This document shows positions 1 to 10,844 of a stretch of DNA of 64,000 bases, piece after piece; the stretch's first letter is position 1; every line of letters begins with the position of its first letter. Made by a program: the position numbers and the translations under genes. The DNA is from Wolfiporia cocos (taxonomy: Eukaryota > Basidiomycota > Agaricomycetes > Polyporales > Phaeolaceae): contig JACCLO010000016.1 of assembly GCA_029448655.1 (NCBI GenBank), positions 62,001-126,000 on the forward strand, read 5' to 3'. Below the pieces are notes generated by a model, which was not told the origin of the DNA, did not search any database, and saw nothing but the letters and a program-made list of their open reading frames with translations.

Positions 1-2618
1 AATCGCATCTGGCGCATTGAAACCCGCCAAATCAAGGGTTCCCCGCTCTTCCGCGGAGCATGCGAGATGAATAATCGCACGCCCGTCAGCTGCATTGCAC
101 CCAAGAGCCGCCATAGCTCCGTTTGCTTGTTCCACTGCCGCGACCGCACGCCCCTGAGCGATCGCTATCTCCATCGCCATAGCCTTCGGTCCTGCACCAG
201 ACGCGTACACCATAGATGTCTCACCGGCCGAATGTCCGACGAGGACATTCGGTCGAAGGCCCAAGCTGCGTAGTAATTCAAAGAGCGCGATCTGGACCAT
301 AACCATGGACGGAAAAATGACAGACACAGGCCAAACAGGGGGAAGAGCTTGAGCCGTGGCGCTGTCTGAGAAAAGCCCGACCTGCTCTACCAGGGAGCCG
401 CCGGTGACATTGCGGTGGCATTCGTCCAACTCAGCGATCGTGTTGCGGAAGATCGGGAATCGCTTAGCAAGTTGACGGCCCACTGAGAATACAAGCAAAT
501 CAGTCTCGTGTGCAATACAGGTGTCTGAATTTAAATCTCTACTTACTATTGATATGTTGTGGGCCTTGGCCAGGGAAGACAAATACTACCGGCGGCTTAA
601 CACGAGCGGACAGCACGGGGGTCAAGAATTGCGGAGATGCTTGCTTCTCGGGGTGCGTTACAGTGAAGGTTCGCCAAGCCATCTGCCTAGTGCAGCGCCC
701 AGAGATCGTTGAAAGTTCCGCCGACTGATCGGGATGACTGGCGGCCAACTTGTTCAGCGCGCCTGCGATAGCACCTGCGGATCGCGACGTGAGACCGCCC
801 GCCATAAGCAGCGTCGGGTGATGCGTGGATTGTACGTCCATCGGATCAGCACCCTGAGCGGAGGCACTCTGAACCACGACATGACCATTGGTACCGCCGA
901 TGCCGGAACTAGACATTGAAATTGTGAGCTTTCTCGATGGCGAGCGCGCTTTGATAGAAGTTGGTTCTCGGGGTACGCGTAACTTGTAGTTCCCCCACTG
1001 GACAGCAGGATCCCGGTTGGCCAAGTTCAGTGTAGGGGGGACAACGCCGCCCTCCAAGATCGCGCATACTTTGCAAAGTGAAGCAAGGAAAGCTGCATTG
1101 CCAAGATGACTGGACTAATGGTCAGCACACAAACGTTCACGTTGATCGACTCCGGAAACCTCACCCAATGTTGCCTGCAACACTGCCAATCAACAGCTCG
1201 CTATCTCGTCCAAATACTTGACCGATCCAATCGGTTTCGTTCGAGTGACCCGACGCAGTGCCTAAATAAGGGTTGGGTCAGTCGTGCCACAACATATGGC
1301 GTAGGGGCGGTCATACCAGTTCCGTGTCTTTCAACGTAGTCAACATCTTGCGGCTGGCAGTCGATCCCATCATACGCACGTCGTACGGCGTCGACGCGTA
1401 CGCTTATATGATCTTCGCCATTGAATGCAGAACCGGAAGCGTTGATGCCCGTCCCCAAGATCTATCAGGAATATGAGCAGTGGCCGTTCGATGTCGAGGT
1501 GGTCACTCACGTTGCCGTATATGTAGTCACCGTCACGGATCGCATCATCGTATGGCTTGAGCACGATAGCTACTATGCCCTCGCCCAGTGCAAATCTGAT
1601 CAAATCGAGAAATTTGAGCTTCCTCAGGCAATGTAGATTCATCGCACGCACTCCTCAGATTCGGCTTCAAAAATCTTGTCCCGAGTTCCGGGAATGGCGA
1701 TCGGACCAGCACTTCGTTGCAGGGAGTCAGTCATCCTAATAAGATTCACGTATCGTATTAGTACTTGATTTATTGTCCTTGCGGCGTAATATCTCAACAA
1801 TTACTTTGGGTACAATCGGCAGCCGGCAACAACGGCTGCTTCGCATTCCCCTACGCGCAAGGCCTGTACTGCCAAGTGTAGCGCGGTCAAACTTGAATTG
1901 CAGGATGCATCAATTGGAACGCATGGTCCGCGAAGATCGAGGTGCCTGGGAACTTCATCGCATATGCACGGAATGCTCGCAAAGGCCCCTCGAGGTTCCT
2001 GTTCGTCCTGATCGATAATCCGTTAGTTAGACTTCTTGAACGGTCACGCCATATGAAAGGCACGGACTGCGTCGGAGATGCTGAACACATCATGTGTAGT
2101 GTCGGAAGCATACCAGCCAACATTTCGGCCCCTGTAATCGATCCCGGCATCGAGGAGAGCAAGAAAAGAAGCCTCAAGGAGCTTCTTTGTGCTTAGGGCC
2201 ATTCCCCGCGCCTCTTCCGCAGATATTCTGAATTCTACATGATCGAATGAATCGATGTCCTTCAAGAAGATGCCCCGCATGGCAGATGGTTGTTCATAGT
2301 CCTTGGTTGTTGACCTGTTGCACGAAGCTCCGTCAACGCCGACACTCAGTGCTAGAAATATAACATTTACGCACGATTCAACGTACAGCCGTTCCTTTGG
2401 AGTTTCCTCGTACGCTTCATTCTTGTTGAGCAAGAAGTCGAAAAGGTCACGGTAGCCCAAATTATGTTCCGAGTGCGCTCCACTTGGAATATCAGCGGCA
2501 ATGCCAACCTATAAAGGACGTCTCAGTGCATTCGCTGTGTAGTAGTCGCTCAACGCACAATTGCCACAGATTGCTTCTCGAAGTGGGAGCAGCAATGTTT
2601 ACTTGAGATGTCGGTCAT
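1..2618 (-). CDS. Iterative type I polyketide synthase, KS and AT domains (3' part outside window)
   Basis: Partial: the gene starts at 2618 and runs off the left edge. A 60-nt first exon (2559-2618) splices over a 50-nt intron to 2508, giving the KS opening [13 protein letters not shown]. Splicing restores the KS catalytic set: Cys in DASCNSSL (codon about 1900-1902), His in HGTGTASG (the T comes from the next exon after a roughly 56-nt intron) and His in GNIGH. The AT follows, with FPGQGPQH near 560 and GHSAGE (Ser codon about 229-231). At least seven introns of 50-72 nt are needed, one with a CTAAC branch site. The family (fungal iterative PKS) condenses malonyl-CoA units in the cytosol. 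The motif style looks like basidiomycete reducing PKSs, but the DH, ER, KR and ACP domains are not in view, so the product class is inferred. The active-site context DASC, instead of the usual DTAC, is a mild oddity. No disabling lesion is seen. Confidence 0.88.
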
Positions 2619-4351
2619 GCGAAGCAGGGACGAAAACTTGAGTGTGTGCCCTGTCTCCTTGAAAGTTTTTATACGATTAAAAAGTCCGGGAGGACGTAAA
2701 CGGTTGATGTGCGGCATTGACTCGGACGTCATACAGGGATGATAATGGTTGCGAACACAGCACCCGTAAGTCAAACAAATCTTGCAACCATGTCAAGTCG
2801 GTCCGCATACATTCTGGTGGGCGGAGAGCGTAGAACGCCGATGGCGGATTCCGCTCAGCCGGGTGCCAAAACTGTTGGAATGATGAACGACAAGGAGCCG
2901 CGCGAGAAATCAGAATCCGATTGGGATTTCCGAGGAAGAACGGCCCAACCTCCCAGCCGGTTGTGATGTATTCGCGGCATCATGAGCTTGCTATACCCAG
3001 GCAAAACAGGAAGGCTATTGCAGCTCAGCAGATGCCGGTCACTGAAGCAATTTGTCTAGGGAGAGGTCGGCGCAAATTAGTTCGCAATGTCATGCAGCGA
3101 GCAGATCGGCCTCCCGTATCCATCAGACTCACAGAAATTGTTCTGGGCGTTTTGTGGCAATGATCAAGAGGAGCTACAATTACAGGTATATCTTGGCCAA
3201 TCGTTTTTGGAGAATCAACAGCATGAACTAATCTTGCGCATTTTTTGCATGAAATAGGTGGCTCGAGATTTGCACCTTGTGCCAGCAGGGATGACATAGC
3301 TAATGTCGACAATAGCAGTCGGAGATGGACCAAGTAATTGAGATAACCTGTGAACCAGACTGTGGCTAGTATCGGTATCGTGCCGCGACTCCCGGATATT
3401 GAGATACACCAGAATAATTGAGTTTGCCGGCAGAGCTTTCCCAGCTCTATGGGCGTCGCGAGAAGGCAGCGGTAGAAGCGAGCACTTGCCTTACCTAATC
3501 TGGATTAGTCAGCTTCCTCGAAGCGTGCACTCGCTGAATCTGAATTGTTCATCGCCAATGTCCCGATCACTTAAGTTGAGTAATGAGATCTAATGAGACC
3601 CTTGCTCCAATGCAGTGCTATTCCCCGCCCAAGTCATTGCACCACCACACTCGCCATCCCCGATCGGAGGAAAACCAAGCAGCCTCCTCGCGCACTTTCG
3701 AGGCTTCCAATCGCCTCAAGCGTCAATTCCAAACTGGCTCGTCACTGAACCTAGTACATTCCGGTAAGCTGGCAGCACCACTGCCATATCTGATGACAGA
3801 ACCCTAATCCTGTGGGAAATGGACTGCATGCTGCACCGTGATGATCTCCACGCCCCGCGCCACTTTGCCAAACCGGCGAGCAGATATACGTATCGACATG
3901 GGACCCGTTTCAGCGGGTCGCTTCTGGCAGGGTTGCTGCTAATTTGTCTGCCCCGAGTGCTACTGACTGTACCCAGAGAAGTCGGAGAATATCCCAGATT
4001 ATCCGCCTTCAGGTCCTGATGCAGATGCCCGACAACGTTTCTAACCAGCTGATAAGCGCGTCTGCGCAAATTCCGCCGCTCTTTCGCAAACACGATGGCT
4101 GAGAAGTCCGCATCGGACGTTAGTTTCTATGACTGTCACAAGCCTGTCGAATTCCGAATAAGCCTCCCCGGAGCCCGAGTATTGATGCGTTGTTACAGTT
4201 GTATGATTGTAACACCACCCAAAGGCACCTGACTTGCCTCGCAGCTTCACAAACAGATTTTGGTAGCAGTGCATACAAACGAAGCGTCACGAGCCTGTCC
4301 AACTCTTACACATCGACCGTCACGTCGTTATCCTCTTCAGCGACTCCAACT
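2619..4351. other. Divergent intergenic region between PKS and MFS transporter
   Basis: This 1.7-kb stretch separates the start of the PKS (minus) from the start of the transporter (plus). Short open frames are present, but none shows a recognisable domain or joins to another by plausible splicing. It probably holds the promoters of both genes. I could not assign specific factor sites by eye. Confidence 0.5.
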
Positions 4352-5985
4352 ATGGCGAATGGAATGGACAATGAGGAGAAACCCCCCTCCTCGCTGGAAG
4401 CCAAGCGCGAAGAAGGAACGCAGGATGCGGAGGCACCTACGCAGCTGGACGAACCTCCGGACGGTGGTTTGGAGGCCTGGATGACTGTCGCCGCCACCTG
4501 GCTGGTCAGTTTTGTTGGCTTCGGTATCGCGACCATCTGGGGTGTCTTCCAAGACGCATATACCTCCCAAGAAAGCTCCTCTTTCCGGGAAGTCAGTACT
4601 CTCAAGCTCGGTTTTGTGGGAGGTTGCGGAATGGGCTTCGGATTCCTGCTGGGCCCTTTCTCAAACATCTTAATATCGAACTTTGGCATCCGCGCGCCTA
4701 TATTTCTCGGTGTCCTCCTAATTTCAGTTGCATTCGAACTCGCCTCAATATCGCACAAGTTCTGGGAGCTGATCCTGTCACAGGGAATTATGTTTGGGTG
4801 AGCGCTGCCGATTGTTTGTGAGGTGGGTATGGAGGTTCTGAATTGACTTCGGTTGACAGACTTGGTATTTCTTTGTCGTGGATACCCTCGATTGCGTTGC
4901 CCTCTCAATGGTTCAAGAAGCGGCGTAGTCTCGCATCGGGCATCGCTAGTGTAAGTGGGAATGAACGCTGCATACATTATCAGCCAATTCACCGTGCTCT
5001 CCTTCAGTCAGGAACGTCACTTGGCGGTGTGGTATTGTCCCCCATTTGTCAAGTCCTGATTGATCGTACCTCTGTGCAATGGGCACTCCGTTTCCTCGGT
5101 TTCCTCAGTCTGGTGGTTGGTATGTTGGGTGTAGCGTTGGTTCGACAGCGTACGGTGGCGAAGAAACACGTGCAGTACCATGTCTTCGACCTCTCTGTTT
5201 TCAAGATCCCCGGATATACACTCTACCTCGCTTTTTGCTTCTTGCAATTCTTTGGATATGTCACGCCATTGTTCTACATCCCCAGTGCGTGATACCGCAA
5301 ATGTGTTTCCCGATTTCACCCGTAGCTCACACATGATATTGGCGCAGATTACTGTCTCGCGGTAGGTTTGTCGAACACCGATGCATCTGGCGTGCTTGCA
5401 GTGACTACTGCGCTCAACGCCGTCGGCCGAATCATGGCGGGTTTCATGGCAGACCGAGCTGGGCCGATCAACGTGCTGATTGTCATGCACTTCCTCACCG
5501 GCCTCATGTGCATCTTCATCTGGCTTTTTGCAAACGATGTGGGCGTGATGATGGTCTTTGGAATCTTCTGGGGCCTATTCAGCGGACGTGAGGCTGACTC
5601 TCCTTCGGCCGAGATCATGCGCACTAACGCCGGACACCGTAGCTTACTGGCCGCTCTCCGTACCAACCACAGCAAAGATTGTCGGTAAGTACGATCCGTG
5701 CAGTCGTACTGCCAAGAAAGACTGATCAGCGCTCTCACAGGTATGGAGAAGCTCGGTTCAGCCGTGGCCATCCAGTTTTTGATGAATGTTATCCCACCCA
5801 TTTTCGCCGTACCAATCGGATCGCGTATAATTGCCGACACTGCTGCAATGTACGGCGTTAGCGAGGAGTCGCAGGACGCGTACAGGTACCTGATCGTGTG
5901 GTGCGCACTCGTGCCCATCGTGGCGTCCTGGTTACTCGTTCCCGTGCGCCTGCAGTTTAGCAAGAAGCTGTTCGTCAAGGTCTAA
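4352..5985 (+). CDS. MFS transporter, monocarboxylate-permease-like
   Basis: Multi-exon gene for a 12-TM-type major facilitator. The ATG at 4352 gives a charged cytosolic head (about 45 residues) followed by PPDGGLEAWMTV, the hallmark opening of fungal monocarboxylate-type (MCT/SLC16-like) permeases. Later exons read LGISLSWIPSIALPSQWFKK, then FDLSVFKIPGYTLYL and ALNAVGRIMAGFMADRAGP, the loop and TM region of the second half. The last exon begins GMEKLGSAVAIQFL and ends at TAA 5983-5985. About five introns of 50-70 nt have GTGAGC, GTAAGT, GTGCGT and GTAAGT donors. It shares a divergent intergenic region with the PKS, which fits export or uptake of a pathway acid, but the substrate is unknown. 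Splice positions are hand-derived. The reading frame closes cleanly. Confidence 0.88.
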
Positions 5986-6719
5986 TTTGCGACTCAACGA
6001 TACATCCTATGACACTATTCGACGCTCATTGATTATGACTCACACTCCTTACCGCTTCTCGCAATATGTCAGAATCATGATTTCCCTAATAGTTGAAAAC
6101 ACCGAACGTTGTTCGTGTACATACTCGTTCGGATTACTATCCCAATGCCCTAATCGTGTTGCTTGACAATAATGACAGACATACATAGATGCGTTGTGCG
6201 GTCAGGGCCGCGCAAGTGAATTTTGTGTAGTAAATTCTAGACAACCAGAAGTTTTCCTTATCGCAGCAAGCAATCGCGAGAGGAACCATCAATATTAGGC
6301 TACAATGCGGTGCCAGCAGCTGGGAGTCGGTATAATACTAATTCTGGGATGATATGTATCGGAAGTTTTGGTTTTACTTGATGTACGGCGTGGGGCAGAT
6401 GGTCTCGATGGTGAACGAATGGAGCATTATTCTGCTGAGATCCCGCTGGAAATCGTCCATTACACTAATGAGGCAGCTTGCGCTCTCGTCAAAATCCAAA
6501 AGTCGAAATAATGATCACGACTAAAATACATATCGTCTCCGCAAGATAACATAACACTTTATGGACCTTAGTATCCTTCGCGCTGCCCTACGAGTGGAAT
6601 GACATCAATCAAGAGCTTTACGTTTCCTCACCCTTGATACTGTTGTAGCGAGAACCGAAAACGTTGACTTCCATAGCTTTGATTTCTAAATCCCGTGTGG
6701 CAGTTCAGTCAAGGTCACA
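5986..6719. other. Convergent 3' intergenic region
   Basis: Lies between the 3' ends of the MFS gene (plus) and the FMO gene (minus). It is AT-richer than the flanking genes. No gene, repeat pair or RNA was recognised. It presumably holds both polyadenylation regions. Confidence 0.5.
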
Positions 6720-9084
6720 TTAATGATGGGTTGCACACATACGCAATGCCATGAGCTTCGAGAAGAACCGCGCCATTTGGAGGGGACCTGTCAAGCAGTT
6801 GTTAACGAAGCTAAACGCCACAAAGATGTACTTTTACGTACCCATCATGTACCACAATCCTGGAACGCCCAGATCACGCCAGACACCTTGTATCTCGCCC
6901 TCTTGGTCGAGTCCCCAAATAGGATTGCAAGCCTCCGCCACAGCATCTCCGCAGACCGAGCGGATCGAATTCCTGGTGTCGCCCACCCTACGAAGAACTC
7001 TCAATTTTGCTCGCACGTTTCAGAGCTCATACATACCCTGTCGCACAGACCACAGTATCTGCGGGTAGCTCTGATCCGTTCTCAAACTTCAAGCCTGTCT
7101 CCGTGAAACAAGCAATCTGGCTGTCGTTCTTGAGCTTGATCTTGCCATCGATGATTAACTGACTGGCTCCGGTCTCTGTGCGCTCCCGATCAGCTCTGCA
7201 GAAATGTCTCACTGCAGCTCCCCCACATACCGAAGTAATGACCGCCTGCTTTCGTCTTGAGAAGTATCAGCACTCCAGTGTCCTTGATACCTAAGTTGAT
7301 CTTGAATCCAACAGATTCCAGCTTTTCGATGAGTTCTCTGCCAGTCATAAACAAGGGGCATTATGTTCTTATCAGGCAGCGCTCACTTGTCACCTTCCAT
7401 GATCTTCTTCACAGCCCGCTGCGCAAGACCGTTCTCCTGCAGGAGGTGGGGCACCGAATGATGCAGGCGATCTGCGATCTCGGTCGGAGGCGACGTCTCA
7501 CTGTACAAAGCTGCAAATGATCAGAGCTTGGACGCCGCCGATCGACGACGATACACATGGACACACCACCACCCATGTACTTCCACTCCTTATCCAAATT
7601 CATGACGAAGTTAGCGCTCCGCTGGAACATCGTCACATCTGCCAGAAGTTGCGTCAACTAACGCCCAGCCATGAGATCGTCGCCTACCGATGTCATTTCT
7701 AGCAAGATCGGAGGCCACATCATGGCCTGTGCATTCCTCATAAGCTCGGGTGACCACGCTGAGACATCGACTTACCAGAGTTACCCGCACCAATGACAAT
7801 AACCTTCTGGCCTTCGAAGCCCTTGTGGTTCTTGTACGACGCCGAATGCATGATGCGACCTGCGAATTTGTCCTTGATCGCGATCACGTGAGGTGCGTAC
7901 ATGTCGCAATTGATCGAGGAGCTCACCATGCCGGGAATGACGGGCATGTTTGGTGTTGCATCGCCCAGGCCCGTAGCAAAAACTATGTACAACAGTGTCT
8001 AAGATTGACGCAGATCTGCCGCGATCGAGTAGCACCTACCAAGATGCTTTACCTGGAGGATGCGCTCCACGCCATCTCCGCGCTTCACGCTCACGGTCCA
8101 CGTTTTGTCGGACCCTTGCGTTGCGTTCATGGCTGTCGTTGATGTCCATACGTTCAATTCAAGTGCTTGCGCGTACGACTCAAGCCAGTCGGCCATCTTG
8201 AGCGAAGGCGTGTACAGTGGCCATGTGGGTGGGAACCTGACAGCAGAGGACATCAGTTTCATGGCAGAAAGTAAGGAACCAAGAACTAAACATACGGTAT
8301 GTAAGGCATATGGTCATACCCTACTGACAGTGTCAGAAGCGAAGCGTGCTCTTGAATTTGCACACTTACAAATAGGCCAATGCAGACATAATGTATCGTA
8401 ACGCGAACGCCAGTTATCTCCAATGCGAGCGCTCTTCTCGACGACGAGTACCGGGACATCTAGGAACTTGAGCCTTGCAGCCAACTCCAAGCCGCTATGT
8501 CCTCCACCAATGATCAACACTGTTGGATCACTGTCCGGAAACTCGAGTTCGCGCCGCCTCTTCTCTGCCCATTCCGTGCCCGGAACATGTGCCTGACTCC
8601 GCAGTGGTCCTACCTTTTCGCGGAAGTCCTTGAGGTCCTCCAGGGTGGTGAACATCGTATGCGCCTTCCACTGGCCGGTGGCCGTCGGAACGAGGTGCAG
8701 CACGCCAGTTGCGATCCCGACCTTAGACTCGAATTCGAATACTGCAACAATCCATGCCAAGTCTGAATATGGCCTTTCGAGGCGAACAAAGTCCTTGAGC
8801 GTGAAAGAATCAAGCTGAGCGGGGGCAAGACGGTCTGTGAGGAATTTTCTGATAGCGCTGGAACCATCGAAAGTACGGAAGTTCCAAGTGAGCACAAGGT
8901 AATCTCGCCAGTATGCATCTTCAACGAATAAGTCTAGGATGCCACCGATGTTTCCCGACTTTGCATGAAGGGCGAACGACTGCAGCCAGTCCCCTGCAAC
9001 TTGGTGAACGTCTACATCATCAGAAACGGCAGCTCCTAGCTTATCGAGGGTTGGAATGCGGGATGGCTGGGCGGTTTGAATCAT
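6720..9084 (-). CDS. Flavin-containing monooxygenase with N-terminal NTF2/SnoaL-like domain
   Basis: Starts at 9084 and ends at TAA 6720-6722 after a last exon reading QMARFFSKLMALRM. The first exon encodes an NTF2/SnoaL-like region (about residues 28-150, with GNIGGILDLFVEDAYWRDYL) and then the FAD-binding Rossmann motif IIGGGHSGLELAARL and YDTLCLH. Downstream exons carry FPPTWPLYTPSLKMADWLE, the NADPH-binding motif VIVIGAGNSG near 7790, DVTMFQRSANFVM and the late DTVVCATGY motif near 7030. These are the landmarks of class B flavin monooxygenases of the fungal FMO type, which use FAD and NADPH to oxygenate substrates. Several introns of 50-70 nt are required and no lesion was found in the parts followed. 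Its place beside the PKS suggests a tailoring oxidase; that link is inferred. Confidence 0.87.
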
Positions 9085-10844
9085 GTTGTTTCGAAAGACT
9101 TGTCAATGGCAAGCGCAGAAGATTCCAATATACTCCTTCATGGTGTCTAACCTCCGGTCCGTTGCGTCGTGAGGATGATGCGATCGTAGCGCCACAGATA
9201 GCGATGGGGGCTCTAATAAGCATCATGACAAACACCATTCCGACTCTACTTCCGAGTGGGAGCGCTGGAGGATGGCAGAGTCGATCAGAAGCTGTGGCCT
9301 GAGGCTTGGATGCCGTGGTCATCGGCGTCCGACAATGGCAAGGTGTTTCGGAATGGTATGCGGATCACGTCTCAGGATTACTATTTCCGAGTTGGCGGAC
9401 ACTGAACAGGTGAATCGCTATCTACGGCAGCGCTTATGTCTCTGCAAAGCCCAGCTCAGATCAGGCAGATCACTGGGCGACTAGATGCCGCTTTTGAAGC
9501 GGGAGGTGTGTTGCCGTATGCGACGCGAACCCCGGCAGTGCTGGGACAGCCAAGATAGTGACATATTGAAATTTGTCTCGATGGTGGAAAAGAACTTACT
9601 GTCACGTCCGCCGCGGGAGCCAGGGGAGCATACGACACGTATCGTACTCTCGGCTTGACCTGATAGAGCCTCATGCAAATGGCCAGCATCATCCACATAT
9701 TAGAAGCAATTCCAATGTTTGGAACTCGCGTCTCGATGACATAGCCCCTGATTGTAGAACGGACTTCTACGCATTGGGATTGTATGCAGACTAATGCCAA
9801 AACGAGGCGCGAAAAAATCTGCGCAAACTGTGCAGCACAAACCAGAATTAAACCGAGATGTGTTGCCAATTTACGACCAGCGTTCGTCGCGCAAGTGGTG
9901 CTTGACCGGTGCTTGCACTGCGGCTGCGGCGGAAATCCGTCTGTGACTCCAGCTGCAGGGTCTCGTCGGCTGTCCCGATGATGCCCATAGAGAGCATCTC
10001 CGTTGTATTTGGCTGATATCTCCTGTGAGAATCCACTGAAGTCGTATGCTCAAGCGACATATTGTTGAAGATACTTCGGCAAGATGTAGTCTTCCGCCGG
10101 CATTCAATATTCACTGGCTCGGCACATTACAGATCTGGGTATGCGATGTCGACGTTCTTTTGATGCGAGCTGTCGGGACGCGCAGAAGCAAACGCCTTTA
10201 GCGACCGAGCTGACTAATCATCGATCTGCTCTGTTCGCTCGAGCGTTTCACTAACGTTTTACTCATGTAGTTGAGATGGCTTACATTCCAAATTCCGTGT
10301 TGATGTGGAGCAGACCATCAATGTATCACTGTTGATATGGTGTGGCTACCAGGCCTAGGCTTTCATGGGCATGCTGCAAACATCGTGATGTGACATTGAC
10401 CTCGCCGCTCGTTACACCGAAAGGTCGGCATGATATCTTCTGATATCCTCCACCTGTATTCTATTAGCAGACAGCATCGTGGCCATCTGTCGAACATTTC
10501 TGCTCGCCAACACTAGTTCGACACAGTCAGTCATGACTTCCGATTTGCCGGGGCCGATGAAACTCACGGAAATGCCAGCCTGGCCTCAAGAGTCATGGTG
10601 CACCCGGAAAGCAAGATACCTGATCTCAGGGCAAACCAGGTGCCATTGGTCTTGATTGTTATCAGTGGTCCCGCTCCTTCTGGCGTGCAAATGGCTACAG
10701 CAAATCATTTAAAGACACACTCGAACTTAAGAAAAAAGAACCATAAACTTCCACATTTTGAGAGCTCAAAGACTGTCGCCAACACGTTATCGCTGCCGAC
10801 ATACTGCTGTCAAGCTGAGACCCGACACCCCTCTACTGAAAAAC
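9085..10844. other. Divergent intergenic region with unresolved coding-like fragments
   Basis: Lies between the divergent starts of the FMO and the PLP enzyme genes. Two sets of fragments look protein-like but I could not assign them. On plus, about 9165-9555, short frames include WYADHVSGLLFPSW and ITGRLDAAFEAGGVLPYATR, the latter ending at a stop near 9555. On minus, about 9560-10060, an open stretch begins at an ATG near 10060 and continues through a possible 47-nt intron into a hydrophobic segment. The two sets overlap, so at most one is real. A small unrecognised or decayed gene is possible. Confidence 0.3.

Noticed and set aside
1290..1320. Apparent HGTGM instead of HGTGT in the PKS ketosynthase
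   Set aside because: The M comes from reading into an intron (GTATGA..TTTAG). After splicing the motif is HGTGTASG, so the KS is normal here.
9456..9869. Membrane protein gene on minus
   Set aside because: Hydrophobic content is modest and the frame overlaps better-looking plus-strand text. There is not enough evidence for either, so it is kept only as an unresolved fragment.
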